DNA from: Paraburkholderia ginsengiterrae
Lineage (GTDB): Bacteria; Pseudomonadota; Gammaproteobacteria; Burkholderiales; Burkholderiaceae
NCBI RefSeq assembly: GCF_001645125.1
Contig: NZ_LXKA01000287.1
Coordinates: forward strand, 16,878-80,877
Direction of reading: 5' to 3'
DNA length: 64,000 bases
The notes beneath the pieces are model-generated. The model did not search any database, was not told the origin of the DNA, and worked only from the letters and a program-made list of their open reading frames with translations. A program made the translations under genes and the position numbers. Of this stretch, positions 9,501 through 18,321 are shown piece by piece. The number at the start of each line of letters is the position of its first letter. The first letter of the stretch is position 1.

Positions 9501-10334
9501 TCAGAGATCGGCCGGTAGCGGCGCGCGCAGCCACTTCTGCGAAATCGCGTTCATGGTGCCGTCCTTGCGGGCCTTGGCAATCGTTTCATCCACCTTCTGC
9601 TTCAGGCGCGGCTCGTTCTTGTTCAAACCGACGTGATCCGGCGAGCTGAACAGCGAGAACTTCTGTTCCGGATCATTCGCGGGATGCCGCGCAAGAATGG
9701 TGGCGCCGACGTCGTTGCCGACGACCATCAACTGTACCTGACCAGAAAGAAACGCCGAAATTGCGCCGTTAGGATCGTCGAAACGTTTGATGGTCGCCGT
9801 GGGCGGCGCGATTTTGCTCACGCTCAGGTCTTCCAGCGTGCCGCGCGCAACGGAAATCGACTTGCCGGCGAGGTCGGCGGCACTCTTCACCGGCAGGGCT
9901 TTCGGACCGAACACGGCGAGGTAATAGGGTGCGTAGGGCTGGGAAAAGTCGATGACTTTTTCGCGTTCCGGCGTCTGGCCGACGGATAGCAGCATGTCGG
10001 CCTTATGGTCGGCGAGATAGGCCATGCGGTTGTCGCCCGTGACCTGCACCAGTTCGACCTTGGCGTTGAGCGCCTTGCCGATCAGATTGGCGACGTCGAT
10101 GTCGTAGCCCATCGGCTTCATGTCCGGGCCGATCGAGCCGAACGGCGGATAGTCCTCGAACACGCCGATGCGCACCGTGCCCGACTTGGCGATGTTGTCG
10201 AGCGCGTCCGCATGCGCGGAGGACGGCAACGCGCACAGCGCGCCGAGGCCGGTGAAGGCGAGCGTCGCCGCGAGCGTGGCGAGGACACCGCGGGCGCGGC
10301 GGGTGTTGGATGAGGCAAGGTGGCGCTGGTTCAT
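9501..10334 (-). CDS. periplasmic amino acid-binding protein (family 3)
   Basis: 277 aa from the ATG at 10334, which has a GAGGAAC ribosome site; longer readings to 10628 run into the ATPase gene. A signal peptide covers about residues 1-43 (ending AHA). The mature part starts with the SBP_bac_3 pattern VRIGVFEDYPPFGSIGP, and the ligand-binding G-Y-D-I-D-V region follows. It captures a polar amino acid for the two downstream permeases. The 65-nt gap after the upstream PotA-like gene is short enough for co-transcription. Confidence 0.9.
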   Translation of the reverse strand: MNQRHLASSNTRRARGVLATLAATLAFTGLGALCALPSSAHADALDNIAKSGTVRIGVFEDYPPFGSIGPDMKPMGYDIDVANLIGKALNAKVELVQVTGDNRMAYLADHKADMLLSVGQTPEREKVIDFSQPYAPYYLAVFGPKALPVKSAADLAGKSISVARGTLEDLSVSKIAPPTATIKRFDDPNGAISAFLSGQVQLMVVGNDVGATILARHPANDPEQKFSLFSSPDHVGLNKNEPRLKQKVDETIAKARKDGTMNAISQKWLRAPLPADL

Positions 10335-10399
10335 GGTCGTTCCTCTGTCGAAAATGCCGCTATTGGAATGGTGTGGTGGCGTAAGTCGGGTGGCGAAAC

Positions 10400-11473
10400 T
10401 CAGTGCGCGGCGCGCGCCGCGATCAGTTTGCACGCGTGCGGTGGCAATTCCGCGAGCACCGGCATGCCGAGCGCGAGCCCGGGTGTTTCGCGCGGCGTGG
10501 TCGCGGCGGTCAGCGTGAACCCGGCGCAATCGATGGTGGCTTCGAGCGAGGCGCCCACGTCGCGAATGAAGGTGACGGTGCCCGTCAGCCGGTTCGGGCC
10601 GGCCGTGTCGGAGGCCGCTTTCACGCACACGTCCTCGGGACGGATCAGGAGGCGGATGTCGCTGCCGGACTCCGGCACGCGCGCCGCTTGCGCGACCGCG
10701 ATACGGCGGCCGCCCGGCAGGCTTACGCCGCCCGCGCCGTCGTAAGTGACCGGCAGGATATTGCCGAGGCCGATGAAGTCGGCCACGAACTCGCTAACCG
10801 GATCGCGATAGATATCGAGCGGCTTGCCGACCTGGGCGATGCGGCCTTTCTCCATCACCACGATCTCGTCGGCCATCGTCATGGCTTCGCGCTGGTCGTG
10901 CGTGACCATGATCGTCGTGATGCCGAGGCGTTGCTGCAGCAGGCGGATTTCAACCTGCATCGCCTCGCGCAGCTTGGCGTCGAGCGCGGAGAGCGGTTCA
11001 TCGAGCAGCAGCAGTTTCGGTTGCGACGCGATCGCGCGCGCGATCGCCACGCGCTGGCGCTGGCCGCCGGAAAGTTGCGTGACCGGCCGGTTCGCCATAT
11101 GCGGCAGCTGGATCAGTTCGAGCAATTCGGCGACGCGGCGGCCTTGCGCTGCCTTGTCCGTTTTGCGCAGTCGCAGCGGATACGCGACGTTCTCCGCCAC
11201 CGTCAAGTGCGGAAACAGCGCGAGCGACTGGAACACCATGCCGAAATCGCGCCGGTTGGCCGGCACGCGTGTGATGTCGCGGTCGGCGAAATGGATGTTG
11301 CCGGAAGTCGGCGTCTCCAGCCCGGCGATCATCCGCAGCAGCGTGGTCTTGCCGCAGCCGGACGGGCCGAGGAAGCACACCAGCTTGCCGTCGGGCACGT
11401 TCAGATCGACGCTGTCGACGGCGTGGGCGGCGCCGAAGCGGCGGGTCACGGCTTGCAAGGTGAGATGGGTCAT
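10400..11473 (-). CDS. PotA-like ABC transporter ATP-binding protein
   Basis: 357 aa from the ATG at 11473. Walker A GPSGCGKTT lies near residues 36-44, the signature LSGGQRQRVA near 135, Walker B LLLLDEPLSALD follows, then a C-terminal TOBE domain (RLLIRPEDVCV). This architecture belongs to the polyamine/Fe/sulfate importers (CUT1-like), not to the short HisP-type ATPases. It should energise the two PotB/C-like permeases upstream. Whether it also serves the amino-acid permeases downstream is an open question. Confidence 0.93.
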   Translation of the reverse strand: MTHLTLQAVTRRFGAAHAVDSVDLNVPDGKLVCFLGPSGCGKTTLLRMIAGLETPTSGNIHFADRDITRVPANRRDFGMVFQSLALFPHLTVAENVAYPLRLRKTDKAAQGRRVAELLELIQLPHMANRPVTQLSGGQRQRVAIARAIASQPKLLLLDEPLSALDAKLREAMQVEIRLLQQRLGITTIMVTHDQREAMTMADEIVVMEKGRIAQVGKPLDIYRDPVSEFVADFIGLGNILPVTYDGAGGVSLPGGRRIAVAQAARVPESGSDIRLLIRPEDVCVKAASDTAGPNRLTGTVTFIRDVGASLEATIDCAGFTLTAATTPRETPGLALGMPVLAELPPHACKLIAARAAH

Positions 11474-11524
11474 CGAATGCTCCAGCAAATGGGTGTCGTG
11501 AACGCGCGTATGCAAAAGATGCGC

Positions 11525-12418
11525 TCAGAGCGCCACGCCTTCGTCGCCGATCAGCTTTTCGAGCAGCCAGATCAGCGCGAAGTCGATCGCGACAATGAAA
11601 ACGGCGAAACAGAACACGGTCGGATCGAGCGACGACACCGTGCGGCTGTAGAGCCATACCGGCAGCGTCATCGTGTCGATGCTGTAGAGAAAGAAGGTCA
11701 CCGTGAACTCGTTGAACGAGACGATGAACGCGAACAGCATGCCGGCCAGAATGCCGGGGCGCATGAGCGGCAGGATCACGTCGACGAGCGCGCGGCCTGG
11801 ACTTGCACCCATCACACACGCGGCTTCCTCGAACTCCGGACCGATCGAGGCGACCGACGCCGCGCAGTTCTTCACGGTAAACGGCAACGCCAGAATCACG
11901 TGCGCGATGATCAGGCGGAACACGCCGAGTTCGACCGGCAGCACGTTGAACACCAGCAGCAGCGACAAGCCGAGCATGACGAGCGGGTAGACGAGCGGCA
12001 ACGCCACCAGTTGTTCGACCGCCGGCTTGCCACGGAAGCGGTAGCGGCTGAGCGCATAGGCGGCGGGCACCGAGACGAGCGTGGCAATCACCATGGTGGA
12101 GAGCGCAACAATCAGACTCGTGCTCAATGCGGCGCCCATCGAGAGCGTGTCGCTTGCGTCCGGTGAGACGAAGCTGTGCCACGCGGCGCGATACCAGTGA
12201 AGGCCGTACGCGTGCGGCGGAAATTCGAGCGTGTCGGCCGCGCTGAACGACATGGTGATCATCGTCAGGATCGGCAGCGCGGCGAGGAACAACACGACCG
12301 CCGCGAGCAGCGCGGTGGCCTTGCCGAGCTGGCCCGGCATCGTGACCGGCCAGCGTTGCGGCGAGGACGAGCGGGGCGGCCGCGACGGCAGGCGCGAGGT
12401 TTGAATGGGCGTACTCAT
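11525..12418 (-). CDS. PotC-like ABC transporter permease
   Basis: 297 aa with about six membrane segments and a binding-protein-dependent permease loop (EEAACVMGASPGRALVDVILP). Its ATG overlaps the stop of the preceding permease by ATGA (12415-12418). It is the second inner-membrane subunit of a spermidine/putrescine-type importer. The N-terminal 30 residues are Ser/Pro/Arg-rich and probably cytoplasmic. Confidence 0.92.
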   Translation of the reverse strand: MSTPIQTSRLPSRPPRSSSPQRWPVTMPGQLGKATALLAAVVLFLAALPILTMITMSFSAADTLEFPPHAYGLHWYRAAWHSFVSPDASDTLSMGAALSTSLIVALSTMVIATLVSVPAAYALSRYRFRGKPAVEQLVALPLVYPLVMLGLSLLLVFNVLPVELGVFRLIIAHVILALPFTVKNCAASVASIGPEFEEAACVMGASPGRALVDVILPLMRPGILAGMLFAFIVSFNEFTVTFFLYSIDTMTLPVWLYSRTVSSLDPTVFCFAVFIVAIDFALIWLLEKLIGDEGVAL

Positions 12419-13368
12419 GCGTGAGGTTCCTCGGCAAGACGCTGCGTACGGCGCACGAGGCGCTGCGACAGCGCCATCACCGTGAGCGTGGCGATCATCA
12501 ACACGACGCCTGATGCGGAGGCCGCCGGCCAGTTGAGCAAGGGCGCCACCTGATCGTGGACCAGCACCGCGAGCATCGGCACGCGGCGTCCGCCGAGCAG
12601 CAGCGGCACGGCGAACGCGCTCGCGTTGTAGGCGAACACCAGCAACGCGCCCGATACCAGGCCGGGCATGGCGAGCGGCAACAGCACGTGGCGCAGGGTT
12701 TGCCAGCGCGTCGCGCCGAGCGTCGCGGCGGCTTCCTCATACGAGCTTGACACCGCGCGCATCGCGCTCGAGAGCGGCAGCACGGCGAGCGGAAACGCCG
12801 TCTGGATCAGACCGAGCAACACGCCATGCTCGCGATACAGCCACATCACCGGACGCTGGACGAGGCCGCTGCCGAGCAGCGCATGATTGAGCAAGCCCGC
12901 CGGCCCGAGAATGATCAGCCAGCCGTAGCCTTGCAGCAGCAGATTGACGAGCAGCGGCAGCAGCACGCCGGCGAGCAATAGCCGCCGCGCGAGCCGCGAC
13001 TTGGTGCGCGCCATGGCCAGCGCGACCGGAATCGCAAGCAGCACCGCGCTGATCATGCTTTGAAACGCGAGCTTCAACGTAAGCCACAACGACTTCATGA
13101 AGTAGCCGTCGAGCAGGTCCGTGTAGTTCTGCAGCGTGAAGCCGTGCCATTCGTTGCCTTGCGCGCCGAAACTCATGCGCAGCACGACCAGCGCCGCCGC
13201 GCCCAGCACGGCGAGAAACAGCAGGATGGGCGCGAGCAGCAGCCACGGACGCGCCTTGGCCATCGCCGTGGCGGGCGGCGCGTCCGGGCCGGGTGTGCGT
13301 GCGTTGTCCGCCGCCGCGCGTGCGCTCGACGGAGCTCGCCGTGAAAAGCGCGCAAGCATCGTACTCAT
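12415..13368 (-). CDS. PotB-like ABC transporter permease
   Basis: 317 aa from the ATG at 13368, which overlaps the stop of the binding-protein gene by ATGA; a longer reading to 13401 is less likely. A cytoplasmic Ala/Arg/Pro-rich tail of about 45 residues precedes the first membrane segment. The EAA loop reads SSSYEEAAATLGATRWQTLRHVLLP in two parts across about residues 200-225. It pairs with the PotC-like protein. Confidence 0.92.
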   Translation of the reverse strand: MSTMLARFSRRAPSSARAAADNARTPGPDAPPATAMAKARPWLLLAPILLFLAVLGAAALVVLRMSFGAQGNEWHGFTLQNYTDLLDGYFMKSLWLTLKLAFQSMISAVLLAIPVALAMARTKSRLARRLLLAGVLLPLLVNLLLQGYGWLIILGPAGLLNHALLGSGLVQRPVMWLYREHGVLLGLIQTAFPLAVLPLSSAMRAVSSSYEEAAATLGATRWQTLRHVLLPLAMPGLVSGALLVFAYNASAFAVPLLLGGRRVPMLAVLVHDQVAPLLNWPAASASGVVLMIATLTVMALSQRLVRRTQRLAEEPHA

Positions 13369-14459
13369 GCCGCGAAGATTTCGGTGTAGCGCTTGATCCA
13401 CGCCGGCTGCACGGCCGCGAGCGCCTTGTCGTCATGCAACACGGCCTTCTCGGCGATCTGCTGCGGGCTCGGCACGAACGCGCGGCTTTCGGCGGGAATC
13501 ACCGCTTTCGAATTGACCGGGCCGTTCAGCACGTCGGCGGCCATGCGGCCCTGCACGCCGGCATCGAGCGAATGATTGATGAAGGCATGGATCAGGTCGC
13601 TGTCGCCCGGATGCGACTTCGGGATGACCGTGAACATCAGCTGCGTGGCGAAGCCTTCCTTCATGCCGTAGGTCACGCCCATCTTGTACTCGGGCTTGCG
13701 GATCTGATCGGGGAAGAAGGCCGGCGAATAGATGCCGCCGATATCGAGCGAACCGGTGCGGAACAGGTCGGCCACCTGGTTCGGGTTCTCGCCGAGCGTC
13801 ATCACGTGATCTTTCAATTCCATCAGCTTCTTGAAGCCCGGCTCGATGTTCTGCTGCGAGCCGCCGTTCATCTTCGCGGCGATGATCGCGAGGTCCACCG
13901 CTTCGGCCCACTCGGGCGGCGGCAGAAAGAGGCGCCCGGCGTATTTGCTGTCCCACAGCGCTTCGTACGAGGACGGCGCGGTCTTGACCGTCGACGTGTT
14001 GTAGATCAATCCGTCCGACCACAGCAGATAGCCGATGCCAAAGCCGTTCGCGCCGGTGCGGTACTGCGGCGCCACGTCTTTCAGGTTCGGCAGCTTGTCC
14101 AGATCGGGCTTCATCAGCAAACCGGCATCGCCGAGGCCCGAGGCCCCGACGCCGGCCAGCGTGATGACGTCGTAGGTGGGACGGTCGCCCGCGGCCTTGA
14201 CCTTGGCGACCATGCCCGAGGTGCCGTCGGCGCGATCGGCGATCACTTTGGCGCCGGTCTTTGCCGTGAACGTGGCGGCGATGTTGCGCAGCGCGGCGGC
14301 GCCGGTGTCGTCCGACCAGGTGAGCAGGCGCAGCGTCTTGCCGCTGAAGTTATGTTCCTGCGCGCGCAGATTGATGAACGGCATCGGCAAAGTGGACGCC
14401 GCGAGTGCCGCACCGATCGTCTTGATGGCCTGCCTTCTACCCCGTTTGATCTCTTGCAT
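13365..14459 (-). CDS. PotD-like periplasmic binding protein
   Basis: 364 aa from the ATG at 14459, with a GAGACC-type ribosome site. The N-terminus KRGRRQAIKTIGAALAAS resembles a twin-arginine-like or Sec signal. The mature protein has the extracellular solute-binding family 1/PotD pattern (TLRLLTWSDDTGAAAL, then GYLLWSDGLIYNT). It is the first gene of the transporter operon, so the order is binding protein, permease, permease, ATPase, then the amino-acid set. The ligand may be a polyamine or a related small cation. Confidence 0.9.
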   Translation of the reverse strand: MQEIKRGRRQAIKTIGAALAASTLPMPFINLRAQEHNFSGKTLRLLTWSDDTGAAALRNIAATFTAKTGAKVIADRADGTSGMVAKVKAAGDRPTYDVITLAGVGASGLGDAGLLMKPDLDKLPNLKDVAPQYRTGANGFGIGYLLWSDGLIYNTSTVKTAPSSYEALWDSKYAGRLFLPPPEWAEAVDLAIIAAKMNGGSQQNIEPGFKKLMELKDHVMTLGENPNQVADLFRTGSLDIGGIYSPAFFPDQIRKPEYKMGVTYGMKEGFATQLMFTVIPKSHPGDSDLIHAFINHSLDAGVQGRMAADVLNGPVNSKAVIPAESRAFVPSPQQIAEKAVLHDDKALAAVQPAWIKRYTEIFAA

Positions 14460-14972
14460 GGCGGTCTCCCATATTGAACGCCTGTTGCCTGCTTGCCGTG
14501 GCGGCAAGCTTTGCCGGATGTGCTGCGTGTGATGCACTCTAGGTTTGCCAAAATCCCCCAACAAACGAAATATGCGCATGGCCGGCATGACGTAATCTCA
14601 TGCATGGGCCCGCGAACGACCTGCGCGGCGGATGCCGGTCAGCCGGCGGGAGTACCGGCACGGTGGCGTATGCGGGTTAACGTCCATGTTTTGCCGGTCG
14701 TCGAAGGGTCGTGGGAGGTATGAGGAAAGCTCGGTTCTGGTGCGGTTGCCGGCGTGTTTGCCCCGCCGTGGTGCGGCGTAGTGCCGACGCAGTGCGGTTT
14801 CGGGCGACGCCATGAGCCGAATGCATGAGCGCCGTCGCGGCTCGCCTCTCGTGCCGCGTTTTCTGATGGCGTATGCTGTCGGCGTGGCAGGTGTATCGGA
14901 AATATGTCAGCGTGTCTGAAGACCTGGGCCGCCATGCCTGCGTAATGATTTTTTCTAATCCCGGATATCCCG
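14460..14972. promoter_or_regulatory. divergent control region of the transporter operon and LysR gene
   Basis: About 510 bases between the divergent PotD-like and LysR genes. LysR proteins usually bind such a region. I see no confident promoter pair or gene. Frames at 14598-14813 and 14639-15094 look like shadows. Confidence 0.45.
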
Positions 14973-15866
14973 ATGCGACGCCTCCCGCCGCTCAACGCGC
15001 TGCAGATTTTCGAAACGGTCGCGCGCCATCGCAGTTTCACGCGCGCAGCCGACCATCTGTGCCTGACCCAGGGCGCGGTCAGCCGGCAAATCATCGCGCT
15101 CGAGGACTACTACAAATTTCCGCTTTTCAAGCGCCACGCCAAAGGATTGACGCTGACCGCCGAGGGGGAATTGCTGCTGCCTGCCGTGAAGGAGAGCTTC
15201 GCGCGAATCGAGGAGATTTCACTGCGTCTCACCCGGCAGCGTACCGATCTCGCGCTGAAGGTGCCGACCTGCGTGATGCGCTGGATGCTGCCGAAGATCA
15301 TGCGCTTTCAGACCGAGTATCCCGAGTTGCACGTGCAGATCACGACGACCTGGCAGCACGACGTCGATTTCCAGCTCGAACCGTTCGACGCGGCGATCAT
15401 CTACGGTTCGTCGCCGGGGGCGGACGTGCAGGCGGTGCCGTTGTTCGAGGAGCGTCTGACGCCGGTGTGCGCGCCCGATCTGCTGAAGGACAAGCCGCTC
15501 GCCAAGGTGGCGGATCTGGCGCGCCATACGCTGCTGCATCCCACGCGCGATCATCGCGACTGGAAGATGTGGCTCGCCAAAGTGAGCGCCGAGGAAGCGG
15601 CGCAAGCGCCGGAGATCGACGCCGGCCACGGCCCGAGCTTCGACACGCTCGACATGGCGACCAATGCCGCGTTACAGGGCTTTGGCGTTGCGATCAGCGA
15701 CCTTGCTCTGATTGACGAAGACGTCGCGGCGAAGCGGCTGGTGCGGCCGTTCGATACGGTGCTCAAGACCGGCTGGCGGTATTACTTCGTGTATCCGGAC
15801 TCGGTTGCGCATCAGCAGAAGCTGAATCTGTTTCGCGACTGGATTGCCGCGCATTGGGAGGAGTAG
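14973..15866 (+). CDS. LysR-family regulator, GcvA type
   Basis: 297 aa. The N-terminal winged helix-turn-helix begins RRLPPLNALQIFETVARHRS and has the recognition helix near residues 30-45. A C-terminal co-inducer domain of the GcvA/AmpR subgroup follows. It is transcribed away from the seven-gene transporter operon and is the obvious candidate for its control. The inducer is unknown. The start has no strong ribosome site. Confidence 0.92.
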   Translation: MRRLPPLNALQIFETVARHRSFTRAADHLCLTQGAVSRQIIALEDYYKFPLFKRHAKGLTLTAEGELLLPAVKESFARIEEISLRLTRQRTDLALKVPTCVMRWMLPKIMRFQTEYPELHVQITTTWQHDVDFQLEPFDAAIIYGSSPGADVQAVPLFEERLTPVCAPDLLKDKPLAKVADLARHTLLHPTRDHRDWKMWLAKVSAEEAAQAPEIDAGHGPSFDTLDMATNAALQGFGVAISDLALIDEDVAAKRLVRPFDTVLKTGWRYYFVYPDSVAHQQKLNLFRDWIAAHWEE

Positions 15867-15868
15867 GG

Positions 15869-15892
15869 CGGGCCGAGCGTGTCATCGGCCCG
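15869..15892. terminator. hairpin between convergent genes
   Basis: CGGGCCGA (15869-15876) and TCGGCCCG (15885-15892) form a perfect 8-bp stem with an 8-nt loop, 3 bases after the LysR stop. No long T run follows on either strand, so the assignment is tentative. Confidence 0.45.
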
Positions 15893-15913
15893 CTCGGGCC
15901 GAATTGATCGTTG

Positions 15914-16204
15914 TTATTGCGCAGCCGGTGACACAGTGCTCGGCGTCGCTAACGTGTTGTGACTCCCGGGAGGGTTGGTGAGGGACGTCGAGCTATTGTT
16001 CGTGGTATTCGGCAAACCCGTGTTAGCTGCCCCGGCGCTCATGCCGCTTTCCGAACTGGTGGCGCCAGGCGTGCCGTAGCCGCTCGTTGGCGCGGCCGGT
16101 GACCTGGTGGTCGGGGTCGCCAGCGTATTGTTGCTCTGTGCATACGCCCCAGCCGACAGCGTGATTGCGGCGATTGCCGCGACTAATGTGCTGGTTGCCT
16201 TCAT
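15914..16204 (-). CDS. small secreted protein with a terminal repeat, 96 aa
   Basis: The ATG at 16204 has an excellent ribosome site (AAGGAGG). A signal peptide (residues 1-22, ending AYA) is followed by a Ser/Thr/Pro/Gly/Asn-rich, probably disordered chain. The motif NTLATPTTRSPAA near the mature N-terminus recurs as NTLATPSTVSPAA at the C-terminus. It has no cysteine and no recognisable domain. It is monocistronic. Function unknown; small exported proteins of this composition are common in Burkholderia. Confidence 0.8.
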   Translation of the reverse strand: MKATSTLVAAIAAITLSAGAYAQSNNTLATPTTRSPAAPTSGYGTPGATSSESGMSAGAANTGLPNTTNNSSTSLTNPPGSHNTLATPSTVSPAAQ

Positions 16205-16450
16205 GACTCGCTCCTCCTTATTGGATTGGAATTGCAACGCAAACGATCCATCGTCCATCAAGTTTATGAAAGCGATTGCGAATAATTAAGCACCTTATTC
16301 GCAAGGATGAATTTCGGTTTTAGAAATAGCCCTTCAGCACGCGCGCATTCCGACGCAACCGGGGAAGCGGATTAATTTCGCTATTGTTTTCGATTTTTGT
16401 CGTGTCCAGCGGAGGCAGAATCGTCACAGACAGAATATGAGGGAGACAAG

Positions 16451-17599
16451 ATGGCATCCATATCGAATCCGTTAGCGCCTTCAAATCTCAAGAAGTCTCT
16501 CAAGCTGGATGCCATCCGGTTTCTCGCGGCTTTCTGGGTTTTGATGTACCACTTTCGACCGCCCGCATTCAAAGAACTGCTGCCGCATCGGCTGGCCTTT
16601 CTGGGCAGCGCATTATGGTCGGGATCGACAGCGCTATTTGCAGGCCCCGCCGCCGTCATCGTTTTCTTTGTCATTTCCGGTTATTGCATTCACAGCGCAT
16701 ATCAAAGGGACGTCACGCTTAAACCGATCAGCTATTACGCGTCCAGATTTGTCCGCATCGGGTTGCCGTTGGTTATCCTGCTGTGCCTCGTCCAACCTCT
16801 GCCCACCGGGCAAAACTATCTCGAGTCCGTGCTGTGGTCGCTCTACTGCGAGATGGTCTATTACGCCGTATATCCGCTCTTGCGCGCGCATTTCCGGTAC
16901 ATCGGCGAAATGATCGTTGGCTGTGCGATTGTCGCCGGCGTGATGGTGGCAGTGGTCCGTCTCATTGGGCACCCGGCATGTCACAGCTGTGTGTACGAGA
17001 CGTATGGCGTTCCGGGTACAGCTTTGCTGTATGCGGCCGGCTGGATTTCCGGTTGCCTGATCGCGGAAACGCAGCGCAACTCGACGCGATTCAACGTTCG
17101 CAGCGCCTATTCGCCGCTCACCATGCTCATCCGTCGCGGCCTTGATATGAGCACGCGGTTCCTCTCGCACCACCTCGTCGCGTTAAGGGTGACCGTTGTT
17201 ATGGCAGGCGCGGCCATCATGATTCTGCTATCCGGGTCGAGTCTCAAACCGGCGTTCGTGCCGCTCGTCACGCCGGACATCACGCTTCCGCTTTTCCAGT
17301 TCCTCGCGGCAATCTGGATCGCGACGGAGACAGTCACGCCTTCCGCGTCGAGCATATGGTCCAAACTCGCTGCCTTGGGCGCATGGTCCTACAGCCTCTA
17401 TCTTTGTCACAAGATGGCGCTCGCACTGCTGGAGATGACGCAATTTGACGCTACGTCCCGATTCGCGTGGTTCGTGCAGGTCGCCCTGGCGTTCGTCATC
17501 AGCTACGCATTTTATCGGCTGGTCGAGAGGCCGTCCCATGGGGTTTCGCAGCGCCTGCGCAAGTACACATCGGACGCCCCGCCCGCGCCCGCTGCGTGA
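16451..17599 (+). CDS. membrane acyltransferase (acyltransferase 3 family)
   Basis: 382 aa from the ATG at 16451 with a GGGAGA ribosome site. It begins with the family motif LDAIRFLAAFWVLMYHFRPP (catalytic-type His near residue 37) and has about ten membrane segments. The C-terminus carries the typical FYRLVERPSH motif. Such enzymes O-acetylate or otherwise acylate cell-surface sugars, lipids or exopolysaccharide. No polysaccharide cluster lies next to it, so the acceptor is unknown. Confidence 0.9.
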   Translation: MASISNPLAPSNLKKSLKLDAIRFLAAFWVLMYHFRPPAFKELLPHRLAFLGSALWSGSTALFAGPAAVIVFFVISGYCIHSAYQRDVTLKPISYYASRFVRIGLPLVILLCLVQPLPTGQNYLESVLWSLYCEMVYYAVYPLLRAHFRYIGEMIVGCAIVAGVMVAVVRLIGHPACHSCVYETYGVPGTALLYAAGWISGCLIAETQRNSTRFNVRSAYSPLTMLIRRGLDMSTRFLSHHLVALRVTVVMAGAAIMILLSGSSLKPAFVPLVTPDITLPLFQFLAAIWIATETVTPSASSIWSKLAALGAWSYSLYLCHKMALALLEMTQFDATSRFAWFVQVALAFVISYAFYRLVERPSHGVSQRLRKYTSDAPPAPAA

Positions 17600-17676
17600 C
17601 GATTTGACTTCCCTAACCCCTGCCATACACTAGATTCGAAGCACGCTACTCGTCGCGGAGTACAAGGAGAACAACC

Positions 17677-18321
17677 ATGACTCCCTGGGAAATCGAAGGC
17701 ACGGAACTCATGACCTGCAATTGCTCATACGGTTGCCCGTGCCAATTCAACGCACTGCCGACTCATGGTTTCTGCGAAGCGATGGGCGCCATATCGATCG
17801 GCAGCGGGTACTACGGCGACGTGCGACTCGACGGCGTCAAGATCGCGGTCGTGTTTCAATGGCCGGGACCGGTCCACGAAGGCAAGGGCAAGTGCCAGCC
17901 GATCGTCGACGAACGCGCCAGCCCGGAGCAACGCGAAGCCATTCTGAAAATCATGACGGGGCAGGACACCGAGCCGTTCGCCACGATGTTCGCCGTGTAC
18001 GCATCGACCCTCGAGCAGGCATTTGATCCGATCTTCACGAAGATCGACTTCGATGTCGATGTCGATGCCCGACGCGGTCGGATTCATGTCGAGGGCGTAT
18101 TCGACGCCGTCGGCGAGCCGATCCGCAATCCGGTGACGGGCGACGAGCATCGCGTTCGAATCGACTTGCCGCACGGTTTCGAATACGAGCTTGCCGAAAT
18201 CGGCTCGGGCACCAGCCGCTCGCAAGGAAACATTGCACTGGACCTCAAGGGCACCTACGCGCAGTTCGCGCGACTGCATCTGAATAACAAAGGACTGGTC
18301 CGGCATCGCGCTGCCGCATGA
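17677..18321 (+). CDS. DUF1326 domain protein
   Basis: 214 aa. It starts with the family pattern WEIEGTELMTCNCSYGCPCQF: four cysteines in the first 25 residues (CNC and CPC), likely a metal or redox site. A good ribosome site (AAGGAG) precedes the ATG. It has no signal peptide. The next gene, DUF2182, overlaps it by ATGA, and these families are usually neighbours. The function is not established; the cysteine pattern and partner suggest metal handling. Confidence 0.88.
   Translation: MTPWEIEGTELMTCNCSYGCPCQFNALPTHGFCEAMGAISIGSGYYGDVRLDGVKIAVVFQWPGPVHEGKGKCQPIVDERASPEQREAILKIMTGQDTEPFATMFAVYASTLEQAFDPIFTKIDFDVDVDARRGRIHVEGVFDAVGEPIRNPVTGDEHRVRIDLPHGFEYELAEIGSGTSRSQGNIALDLKGTYAQFARLHLNNKGLVRHRAAA

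Noticed and set aside
10403-12166. 587-codon open frame on the plus strand
   Set aside because: Antisense shadow of the PotA-like and PotC-like genes.
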